DNA of 34,678 nt. It comes from a virus. Position 1 is the first letter of the stretch. Each line of letters opens with the position of its first letter. Location of the stretch: the IMG/VR virus record IMGVR_UViG_3300031707_000090, positions 1 through 34,678 of that record. One strand, given 5' to 3'. A program made the position numbers and the translations under genes. This document shows, one piece after another, positions 5,762-13,847 of this stretch. Below the pieces are notes generated by a model. It was not told the DNA's origin, did not search any database, and saw only the letters and a program-made list of their open reading frames with translations.

Positions 5762-6135
5762 ACCTGGGTCTGGATCTCGGCCTCGAACGTCGACCTCCCC
5801 AGCTTCCTCTTCATCTTCCGGCAGGCGGTGTACTCGATCTGCGCCACGCGGGTCTTGGAGTACCCCGTGCCGCGGCTGACCGCGTCCATCGAGAAGGGCG
5901 GGCGCGAGGCGAGCTTGCAGATCGAGACGTGGAAGAACTCCCCGTCGTCCTGCCCGGAGTCCTTGATCTTGAAGGGGCACGCGCCGAACCTCTTCCACTT
6001 CTTGGCGATCTCCATCGCCATCATGAGGTTCTTGAAGTCTGGGGGAACCTCGAGCGCGCAGAGAAGGTCTTCCGGGGACCTGAAGAAGGAGCAGGCTTTG
6101 CGGCCGACGCAGGGCGTGATCAACCGGATGGCCAT
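5758..6135 (-). CDS. Small protein with sigma region 4-like helix-turn-helix
   Basis: This 125-aa protein is encoded 17 nt downstream of the RNA polymerase gene, with a strong AAGGAGGG site six nt before its ATG. Residues about 90-115 (SRGTGYSKTRVAQIEYTAC, then RKMKRKL) closely resemble the recognition part of sigma70 region 4, where a V/T-x-R-V-x-Q-I-E-x-x-A-x-R-K-L pattern forms the DNA-reading helix. The N-terminal part contains Cys and aromatic residues and no recognisable region 2. The natural inference is a promoter-specificity or accessory factor for the neighbouring phage polymerase. It could instead bind host polymerase. The helix match is what I see; the partner is inference. Confidence 0.6.
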   Translation of the reverse strand: MAIRLITPCVGRKACSFFRSPEDLLCALEVPPDFKNLMMAMEIAKKWKRFGACPFKIKDSGQDDGEFFHVSICKLASRPPFSMDAVSRGTGYSKTRVAQIEYTACRKMKRKLGRSTFEAEIQTQV

Positions 6136-6152
6136 GGCTCGCCCTCCTTACT

Positions 6153-9100
6153 TCAGGCCGACGTCTTCTTCGGTTCCTCGATGGCGGCTCCGTAAGCCAA
6201 TCCCGGGATGGGGTTCCAGCCCTTGAGGTCGGACTTCCAGCCCTCGGCGACTCCCTTCGTGATGACGTCCTTCAGGCGGCGGTACGAGAGGCCCGCAATC
6301 CAGTCTTTCCGGGCCATGGGTGTCAGTTCGACACCTTTGAGGATCGGGCGGAACTTCACCGGGTTGGGGTTTGCTATCACCTGGTCCCGGCCCATCTCCT
6401 TGAGCGTGGCGATGTCCTCGTCCGTGAGGATCTTCTCGGCTCCTCCGAGGCGGTCGACCTCTTCCATGAGCATGGCGTTGCGGGCCAGATCGAGCGACAC
6501 CGGGACGGCCCCTTTGCGGTTCTCGGCCCGGACCACGTTGATGGGCACGATGTCGCCCTCGACGAAGTCCGTCCTCTGGCCGGAGTCCGTCACGAGGGCC
6601 GTGTCGGTGACGGACCGGACCACCGTCTCGATGTGCTTCTTCCGGACCTTCCCGCCGAAGATCCCGAAGATCTCGTCGACGAGATACTTCCGGGTGTGGT
6701 CGATCCCCTTGGTTTCGAGGAGGTCCCTGGGGTCCACGAGGCCCTGGGAGAGCCGGTCCCCGGGGTTCACCCTGGCGCCGGCCTTCACCGTGGGCTCGAA
6801 GGCCGTGAAGTGGGTCTTGCCGTCGAGGCGGACGTCCCACCCGCCGGGCGCCTTCTGGACCGACTCGACGATCCCGCCCTCCCTGGCCACGAGGGCCTTC
6901 TGGTCGACCTTCTCTGGCATCTCGAGAAGGGTTTTCAGCTTTTGGAATCCGGTCATCGTGGCCACGGGGGCGGCGCCAGACTCCGTGGTGCGCGCCTGGC
7001 CCGCGAGGCCCTGGACGTGCTTGGAACCCAGGATGAGTTGGGTCATCGGCTCGCCGATCGCCTGGGCGGCGGTCACCCCGATGAACGCGCCGGGCCTCGG
7101 CTGCCGGCCCCGCTCGTCGAGCCCGTAGGACCACAGATAGGTCCCCTGGGGATGGGTCGACATGAGCGGGCTCCCGAGCTCTACCGTCTTCTTCCCGGCC
7201 GCCTTGAGGCGGTTCCGGAGCTGGGCGTCGAAGAGGTCCCCGCGGCGGGCGAGACCCGGATACTCCGCCATGACGTACCGGCCGATCGACTCCCGGTCGT
7301 CTACCGAGAACTCGAGGCCCCGCTCCTCGGCGGGAGGGGCTCCCGGGGCGATCCGGTTCTCGATCGAGGTCTGGACCATGGACTTCGTGAGGGCTCCGGG
7401 TTCGGCCGTCGAGAGCTTCGTCTCGACCGCCCCCTTCCGGGATCCGTAGTTGGCCACCCAGAAGTCCGGAGGGGTCATCCCGTGGGCGTATCCCGTCCTG
7501 ATCGGGTAGGGGTGGATCTTCCCGCGGACGTCCTCCACGAGGACCGGCGCCGTGAGCATCTGGGCCGCCTGGTCGATGTTCCCGCGGCCCCCGGAGGTGA
7601 CCATCTGCCCGAGGGAGGTGTTCCTGTCGGCGAAGTCCTTCGAGGTGAGGACCTTGAGGTCGTCGTAGGCCTTGGAGTAGATCTGGACGACCTTCCGGTC
7701 GAGCTCCTTCCTGTTCTTGGTGGTCCTCGTGGCCTCGGCCGCCTGGGAGTCGTACTTCGACATCACCTCGTCCACGCGGGCCTTCGGGATGTGGAGGTCG
7801 TCGATCCCCACCGAAAGACCCGACAGGAAGGCGTATTCGTTGCCGACGTCCTTGAGGGTGTCCACCACGGGGGCGAGGGCCCTCGGGTTCTCCCGGGCGA
7901 TCGCCCCGACGATCTCGGAGGCCTTCTTCGAGTCGATCACCAGGTCCGGCCGGCGCAACTTCTCGGGCAGGGTCTTGTTGACGAGGACGCGGCCCACGGT
8001 GGTCTCGACCCCGCCCACCTGGACGACGTCGGTCTCGGAGATCTCCCCCTTGTGGAAGGCCATGACCGCCTCGATCTCCGAGACGTAGGTCTTGGACGTC
8101 TTCTTCCCCGCGCTCGTCAGCCGGTAGAGCCCCACCAGGGACTCGTGGCGAGGAACGGTCAGGACCTTCTCCGAGGTCGAGAGCGGCATCGTGGAGGGCA
8201 TCATCTCCTGCGCTTCCCGCACCGCCTCGTCGGTCACCGGGACGTGGATGCCGACGGTGTCTTGGACGACCAGGCCGTCCGCGGTGCAGAAAGTCCAGGC
8301 GCCGGGTACGGTGATGTCGTACATCACCATCTTCTCGCCGGTGTCCTCGGCGGACACGATCAGGTCCCATGCGATGGATTCGTCCTGAACCCAGTCCACC
8401 CAGCGCTCTGGGAGCTCGAGGCACGCCTCGACGGGAAGCGCCGCCAGGATCGCCCTGGCCTGGAAACGGGTGATGTATCCGCACGAAGAACGCCTGACTT
8501 CCGAGTAGAGGCTCTGCGCGCCCTTGTCCCGCTCAGTCACGCGCCTGAACTTCTTCGTCGCCGTAGTGTGGCGGCCCAGGAGCCTGGTGACGGATTCCCG
8601 GACCGAGGGCGGGAACGGAACCTTGTCGTCGCGGTTCGGGCCGATATCGGTCGCCGCGAGGCGGTCTAGGGCGGCCTGTTTCTGGGGGCTTTCCAGCCTA
8701 AGCCAGGGAAGCGCCTTCTTCACCTGGGGCGACGAGAACGTGACGATGTGGTTGGCCTTGTCGCGCCGGCGGTAGCTGGACAGCCCCGACTGGATGCCCA
8801 AGGACATCGCCAGCCCGCGGACGCCGAGGGCAAGGTCGTGGCTGATCGTGGTAAACGAGAGGCTGAATTGGGACTTCTTCGTGGTGGTTCCCCTGGACCA
8901 GCAGGCGCAGCCGTCCGTGTCCATCAGGCCGCAGAAGAGACCGCGGCGGAACGCGAGCGGGGCTCCCAAGACAAAGCCAGGAAGGCGCTTGTTTTCGGCG
9001 AGATGACCGCAGGTTTCCCTCAACCAGGCCGCAAAACCGTGGCAGGAATTCACGGCCTTCGCGCTCGCGCAGCCCTTTCCCTCAAATGTGTGCGGATGGG

Positions 9101-12100
9101 AACTTGTTCCAATAGGGTAGTCCGTGATCCTTGCGAGCTCGGAAGCCCACCGTTGAATGACAGGGTGGTCCTCTCTAGCACCAGCTAGAATGACCTGATA
9201 AAGATTGCTCCGCTCGCTCGTCCATCCGTCTCCGATGAACGCGCCCAAGAGCCATCCGAAACCTGCATCTAGGGGAGTCTTAGACTCAACGCGCCTGGAT
9301 GGCCTCCACAATAAGTCGCCGACAATCTCAATCGAGGAAACCACGGGCTTCTCGTCTATGGATCGGTCGCCGTTGAAGATGGGGGCGCAACGGCCGACGG
9401 AATCGGTGGGCCTGGACTTCTCGCACTCGAGCGTGTCCGGGTTAAACGTGTAGAGCGAGTGGTCCTGGGAAACGATGAGTTCCCGGCGGCGGCGCGTCTT
9501 GACGATCCACTTCCCGCAGTCCGGGTGGATCGACCACTTGGTGACCGGCATGAGACGGATCGTCCGGCCGTCGAAAGCCGGAATGAGGACACCGGGTGGG
9601 ACATCGTACTCGATATTTTTGCCCTTCTGGATCCCCGACTCCGCGATGTGAGGGAAGCCGGCGATGTGGACGCGAGAGGCGCCGCTATTTTGGTGGATGA
9701 AAAGTTCACAAAAATTACTATCGCCATCGAAGTCGGCCCCGAGGCCCACTGTCACCATCTGGTTCAGGTGAACGGACTTGTCGGGCACCAAAGTCGGCTT
9801 GAGGGCGATGATCCCGTGCTTGTGGAGCGTGGGGGCCCGGTTGACGATGACGGGCCGCTCGGCCATGGCCCGGCCGAGGGCGTCCTTCGCGATCATGGTG
9901 CGGTCGGCGATGTGCCTCTCGGCCTCGAGGGGGGCCATGCCCCGCTCGACCATCTTCCGGACCGCGAAGGGCTTGAAGATCACCCAGGCCATGTCCTCCG
10001 GGATCCCGACCTCGTCCATCCCGAGGGTCGGGTCGCCGGAGATGGCCGCCCGCCCGGAGAGTTCCTGCTGCTTGCGGATGACCCGGCTCTGGAAGTAGGA
10101 ACCCTTGGGATATTCCCCGGTGACGATGTCGAGGATCCCCCGGTAGTGCTCCGAGGAGACCGGATCGCCTGTCCCAGCGATCGCCTTGACCGCCTGGTAG
10201 AGGTCGGCGCGCTGCTCCCGGAGGTGCTCCTCAGGGAGCACTTTAGACAAGTCGGCGAGCTGGTTCTTGATGGCGACCAGGTCCCGGTACAGGTAGTTCA
10301 CGTCGGAGACGTTGAGCGTCCCGTCAGGGAGGGGGTACACGGGGCGGTAGATCGGCGGCAGGACGGGGACCTTCTTGATAAAGAGGTCGTCGGTTGAGAT
10401 CTGGTTGGTCCTGAGGTTCGACAGGAACCGGATCGCGCGGTTGAAGTGGTTGAGGTCGCTTCCCTTGGCGATCCTGGCCTGCCTCTTGAGTTCCTGGATC
10501 GCCTTCGGGATGTCGATCTGTCCGAGCATCCTCCGGAGCGCCGCGGGTCCCGTGAGTCCGCCCTGCTCTTTCGGGGTGGGTTTCGCGAAGGCGTCGACCG
10601 AGACGCGCTCCTCGATGATGTCGTCGTACTCTCTCTGCGTGAGGCCCATGACGCCGCGGATGGCCGGCTCGAACACCGGGTTCGGGACCTCGTAGGGGAG
10701 GTCCACGTGGGCCCACCTCTGGCCCGTGAGCCCCCCGGTCACCTCCTCGTCGAAGAGGCCGCCCTTCTCGGGCTTGAGGTTCTTCCCGAGGAGCATCCGG
10801 GAGCTCGAGATGGCCCCGGCGGACATCCCCTCCGTCTGGTCGTCCGTGAGGGGCTTGAGCTGGAACTGCGTCCCGCGCCGCTCGACGTTGATCCCGGCGC
10901 CCTTGAGGAGCGCGACGAACTTGTCGAAAGCGAAGGTCGACGTCGGCGGCGGCAGGGGCTCGTTCATCTGGAGCGCCCGCCAGAACTCGTCGTTCTTCCC
11001 CGCCTTGTAGTTGGTGAAGTCCCTGAGGTTGTAGAGGGCGCCGTGGCTAAGGAGCGCCGACTGCTCCATATGCCCGATCGCCTGGGCCCCCTCGCCGCTC
11101 TTGGCCGGCCGGAGGTCCGCGGTGTAGGCGCCGGACGGCTCCCGGGCGTTGAACTTCTCCTTGGCGGCGTGCTCCAGCTTCATCAGGAACTGGTTGCCGA
11201 CGGTCACCTGGCCCAAGGACCTCCCGGAGACCGGATCTATGACCTCCTCGGTTTCGGAGAGTCCGGCCTTCTTGAGGTCCCCGCGGATCCTCTCGCGGAG
11301 ATCTCCAGGCTCGAAGTTGTCGACGACGTAGGGCTTCCCGGTCTTCACGGCGATCTTCCCGGCGAGCGCCTCGTAGATCTGCGCCGGATTCATCCGCGAC
11401 GGGAGGCCGATGGGGTTGAGGAGAAGCTCGAGCGTCCGGCCGTCCTTCGTGCGGGGCATCTCCTCGTCCGGGACGACCCTGGAGACGAGCCCTTTGGCGG
11501 CGTACCGGGAGACGACCTTGTCGCCAGTCTGGAGCGGCTCCTCGGTCTTCACCAGGACCTTCGCCCGCCCTCCGGCCGTCCTCTGGACGTGCGTGACGAC
11601 GCCGTTGAAGGGTTCCTCCCACGTCTGGGAGGCGTCCGAGTACGGGCGGACCAGGTTCCGGGAGATCTTGCCGAGGACCACGTCCTCCGGGGTGATGTTC
11701 TTCTTGGCAAGGTACACGACCAGGGGATCTCCAGACCGGACGGTGGTCCCGATCTTAACCACGCCGTCGTCGTCGAGCTTCGCGAGCTGCTCCGCCGTGA
11801 AACGGTTCGGGAAGTAGGCGGCGTACCGGTCCCGCCCCGAGAGCCCCTCGGGGGAATCCCGGTGGTCGACCTTGTAGAGATGCTCCGAGGTCATCTTCTT
11901 GGCGGCCGACTCGGACATGACGATCGAGTCCTCGTAGGACCACCCGCGGTAGGGGACCCATCCCATGAGGAGGTTCTTCCCAATGGCGAGGTCGCCGTCT
12001 TTGGTGAAGTTGGAGTCAGCGAGGACGTCTCCCTTCTTCACCTTGTCGCCGACGCCGACCTTGGACTTTGACGTGATGAAGCTCCTGGAGTTCAGCGGGA

Positions 12101-13841
12101 AGTCCTTGTAGAGGTTGACCTTGTGGGACTTCCCGGCCCCGTCCCGGACGGTGATCTGGCGATCGGCCACCTCGTCCACTGTCCCGTCGACCGGGGATTT
12201 CGTCGCCGCGAGCCCCCCAACGATCCTCTCGAAGGTCTCGTCGAGCGCCTTCTTGGGTGTGGAAGCAGACCGCACCAGCGGCGGCTCCGGATTTATCACG
12301 GACACGGCCTGGTCGTACATCTTCGAGGCCATGAGTCCCCGCCCGCCGTGCATGGCGTTCACGAACGGGACCAGGTTCGTCGAGAAGTCGAAGAGGTCCT
12401 GGGGGCGCTCGACTATGAGGTCGACCTCGGCCGGCGAGACGGTCAGGACCTTCCCGCGGTGCATGACCCGGATCGAGGGGTCGACGGGAACGAACCGGCC
12501 CGAGGGTTCGCGCTTATACTCGTTGGGGAAGGCGATCCTCTTGTTGTAGACGTCCGGATGCCCCAAGGTGACGTGCTTCTGGGTCTTCGGGTCCCAGAAG
12601 GTCCTCAGGATGACCCCGTCCCCCTTTTTTGCCCCGACGGTGATGTGCATGACGGCGCCAATATCTCCGCCCTCGGGGCTATGGAGCGGATCAATCGTCC
12701 CCATCATCGACGGGTCCACGCCCCGCTCCACGTTCGTCACGGCCCTCTTGTTCCCGATGGACCCCTCCCCGAAGACCGTCGTGCGGGTGTGCCCGGAGAG
12801 GAAGTTGATGGGGTTGGACTGGGTCGGGTAGTTCGAGAGCTGGGATCGGTTGAAGAAGGACGTGACGACGTCGGACAGCTTGTCGGGCTGGATGATGTCC
12901 CGGATAGCGGTCTTCTCCCGCATCCGCTGCTTGATCCTGCCCTGGAGGAGCGGCGTGGTCTTCTCGATCCGCTCCACGAGGATGTCGTCGAAGGTCCGGA
13001 ACTCCTTGAAGCGGGAGTTGTCGATGTCGGGCTCCTCCTCGCCGGAGAGGACCCCCTGGAGGTTACCGAGGGCGTCGAGGACGAGCCCCTTGTCGAACTT
13101 CTTGTACTCCTTGCCGTACTTGAGCCTGGGGACGTCCGGTCCCATAGGGAGCGCGTAGAGGACCTCCCGGATCCGGTTGGCGTTCGTGGCGGGCTCCCCG
13201 GGGAGGCCCTTCTCTCCCGTCACGACGGTCCGGATCTTGGCGAGATCCTTCCTGAGGTCGGCATCGGCCTTCATCTTGTCCAGATGTTCCTGGCCGAGCT
13301 TCTCCGAGATCTCCTCGTCGGTCAGACCGAGCGCGTTGAGGTACGAGTACAGGGGAACGGTCTTCCCGTCGAGAAAGGCCGTCCACTTCTTCTCGGCGGG
13401 GTCGTAGTCCATCGAGAAGTTCCGCTTGGAATACCCGATGGGGAACTTGAAGTGGGCGGAAGTCTCGCTCGGGACAGACTTCACGTAGACGCCGGACTTC
13501 AGGCGGAGCTGGTTGGCGACCTGGAACTCTTCTCCGCCCACGATAAAGCTCTGCCTCGGAGTGATCTTCGGGATCTCCATGAGGCGGATCTTCTTCGCCC
13601 GGTCGATCTCCTTCCCGGAAGCGGGGTCCACGAGGGAGATGTCGGCGTACACGGGGATGGCCCAGCTCCTCATGTTGAGCTTGGCGTCGAGCTGGCCCTG
13701 GAAGTCCTGCGGATCCAGGTTGTCGTCGGCCCAGACCCTGTTCACTTTGAGGGTCTTGATGCCGGTCACGCCGAGGGACTTCCGCAAGGTCGTCGTCAGG
13801 CGGCCTTTGAGGCTCTCGTAGATTTCCCCGGCGTCGATCAT
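6153..13841 (-). CDS. Fused beta-beta' DNA-directed RNA polymerase with LAGLIDADG intein
   Basis: A single 2562-residue chain carries both catalytic RNA polymerase subunits in bacterial order. Beta-type segments: an N-terminal FIVGGEEFQVANQL, the fork region with NPINFLSGHTRTTVFGEGS (about residue 340), KNLLMGWVPYRGWSYEDSIV, and GDKVVSRYAAKG (about 773), keeping both active-site lysines. Beta'-type segments start near residue 1026 (GGLFDEEVTGG), where the usual zinc ribbon is absent. They continue with PVLPPIYRP, NRAPTLHKHG, the catalytic GADFDGD (Asp 1370, 1372, 1374), the trigger loop SRKGAVETKLSTAEPG and TAAQAIGEPMTQ. Residues 1375-1861 are an intein, so the spliced enzyme is about 2075 residues, shorter than host beta plus beta'. 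The start ATG follows the portal stop by 6 nt with only a weak ribosome-binding site, suggesting coupling. Beta-beta' fusions are known in a few bacteria; here the phage context is clear. Confidence 0.93.
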   Translation of the reverse strand: MIDAGEIYESLKGRLTTTLRKSLGVTGIKTLKVNRVWADDNLDPQDFQGQLDAKLNMRSWAIPVYADISLVDPASGKEIDRAKKIRLMEIPKITPRQSFIVGGEEFQVANQLRLKSGVYVKSVPSETSAHFKFPIGYSKRNFSMDYDPAEKKWTAFLDGKTVPLYSYLNALGLTDEEISEKLGQEHLDKMKADADLRKDLAKIRTVVTGEKGLPGEPATNANRIREVLYALPMGPDVPRLKYGKEYKKFDKGLVLDALGNLQGVLSGEEEPDIDNSRFKEFRTFDDILVERIEKTTPLLQGRIKQRMREKTAIRDIIQPDKLSDVVTSFFNRSQLSNYPTQSNPINFLSGHTRTTVFGEGSIGNKRAVTNVERGVDPSMMGTIDPLHSPEGGDIGAVMHITVGAKKGDGVILRTFWDPKTQKHVTLGHPDVYNKRIAFPNEYKREPSGRFVPVDPSIRVMHRGKVLTVSPAEVDLIVERPQDLFDFSTNLVPFVNAMHGGRGLMASKMYDQAVSVINPEPPLVRSASTPKKALDETFERIVGGLAATKSPVDGTVDEVADRQITVRDGAGKSHKVNLYKDFPLNSRSFITSKSKVGVGDKVKKGDVLADSNFTKDGDLAIGKNLLMGWVPYRGWSYEDSIVMSESAAKKMTSEHLYKVDHRDSPEGLSGRDRYAAYFPNRFTAEQLAKLDDDGVVKIGTTVRSGDPLVVYLAKKNITPEDVVLGKISRNLVRPYSDASQTWEEPFNGVVTHVQRTAGGRAKVLVKTEEPLQTGDKVVSRYAAKGLVSRVVPDEEMPRTKDGRTLELLLNPIGLPSRMNPAQIYEALAGKIAVKTGKPYVVDNFEPGDLRERIRGDLKKAGLSETEEVIDPVSGRSLGQVTVGNQFLMKLEHAAKEKFNAREPSGAYTADLRPAKSGEGAQAIGHMEQSALLSHGALYNLRDFTNYKAGKNDEFWRALQMNEPLPPPTSTFAFDKFVALLKGAGINVERRGTQFQLKPLTDDQTEGMSAGAISSSRMLLGKNLKPEKGGLFDEEVTGGLTGQRWAHVDLPYEVPNPVFEPAIRGVMGLTQREYDDIIEERVSVDAFAKPTPKEQGGLTGPAALRRMLGQIDIPKAIQELKRQARIAKGSDLNHFNRAIRFLSNLRTNQISTDDLFIKKVPVLPPIYRPVYPLPDGTLNVSDVNYLYRDLVAIKNQLADLSKVLPEEHLREQRADLYQAVKAIAGTGDPVSSEHYRGILDIVTGEYPKGSYFQSRVIRKQQELSGRAAISGDPTLGMDEVGIPEDMAWVIFKPFAVRKMVERGMAPLEAERHIADRTMIAKDALGRAMAERPVIVNRAPTLHKHGIIALKPTLVPDKSVHLNQMVTVGLGADFDGDSNFCELFIHQNSGASRVHIAGFPHIAESGIQKGKNIEYDVPPGVLIPAFDGRTIRLMPVTKWSIHPDCGKWIVKTRRRRELIVSQDHSLYTFNPDTLECEKSRPTDSVGRCAPIFNGDRSIDEKPVVSSIEIVGDLLWRPSRRVESKTPLDAGFGWLLGAFIGDGWTSERSNLYQVILAGAREDHPVIQRWASELARITDYPIGTSSHPHTFEGKGCASAKAVNSCHGFAAWLRETCGHLAENKRLPGFVLGAPLAFRRGLFCGLMDTDGCACWSRGTTTKKSQFSLSFTTISHDLALGVRGLAMSLGIQSGLSSYRRRDKANHIVTFSSPQVKKALPWLRLESPQKQAALDRLAATDIGPNRDDKVPFPPSVRESVTRLLGRHTTATKKFRRVTERDKGAQSLYSEVRRSSCGYITRFQARAILAALPVEACLELPERWVDWVQDESIAWDLIVSAEDTGEKMVMYDITVPGAWTFCTADGLVVQDTVGIHVPVTDEAVREAQEMMPSTMPLSTSEKVLTVPRHESLVGLYRLTSAGKKTSKTYVSEIEAVMAFHKGEISETDVVQVGGVETTVGRVLVNKTLPEKLRRPDLVIDSKKASEIVGAIARENPRALAPVVDTLKDVGNEYAFLSGLSVGIDDLHIPKARVDEVMSKYDSQAAEATRTTKNRKELDRKVVQIYSKAYDDLKVLTSKDFADRNTSLGQMVTSGGRGNIDQAAQMLTAPVLVEDVRGKIHPYPIRTGYAHGMTPPDFWVANYGSRKGAVETKLSTAEPGALTKSMVQTSIENRIAPGAPPAEERGLEFSVDDRESIGRYVMAEYPGLARRGDLFDAQLRNRLKAAGKKTVELGSPLMSTHPQGTYLWSYGLDERGRQPRPGAFIGVTAAQAIGEPMTQLILGSKHVQGLAGQARTTESGAAPVATMTGFQKLKTLLEMPEKVDQKALVAREGGIVESVQKAPGGWDVRLDGKTHFTAFEPTVKAGARVNPGDRLSQGLVDPRDLLETKGIDHTRKYLVDEIFGIFGGKVRKKHIETVVRSVTDTALVTDSGQRTDFVEGDIVPINVVRAENRKGAVPVSLDLARNAMLMEEVDRLGGAEKILTDEDIATLKEMGRDQVIANPNPVKFRPILKGVELTPMARKDWIAGLSYRRLKDVITKGVAEGWKSDLKGWNPIPGLAYGAAIEEPKKTSA
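8259..9719 (-). other. Intein (487 aa) with LAGLIDADG homing endonuclease inside the polymerase active site
   Basis: Removing residues 1375-1861 joins GADFDGD directly to TVGIHVPVTDEAV, which restores the normal beta' sequence. The insert starts with Ser (SNFCELF) and ends GLVVQD before Thr+1. It has a block B-like LIVSQDHSLYTFN (His 87 of the intein), endonuclease motifs LLGAFIGDG (157-165) and GLMDTDG (264-270), and block F YDITVPGAWTF (467-477). Ser-1 and a C-terminal Asp preceded by Gln, instead of His-Asn, are atypical but have precedents among inteins. Its base composition is visibly less GC-rich than the flanking polymerase sequence. Confidence 0.9.
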
Positions 13842-13847
13842 CGGAGG

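Noticed and set aside
6148-8484. Long open frames in other phases over the polymerase gene, on both strands.
   Set aside because: They are Arg/Gly/Pro-rich shadows typical of high-GC coding DNA and lack motifs; the beta-beta' frame explains the region.
12610-12630. A CCCCCTTTTTTGCC string like that of the 21695 terminator.
   Set aside because: It lies inside the polymerase coding frame, encodes AKKGDG on the minus strand and has no hairpin.
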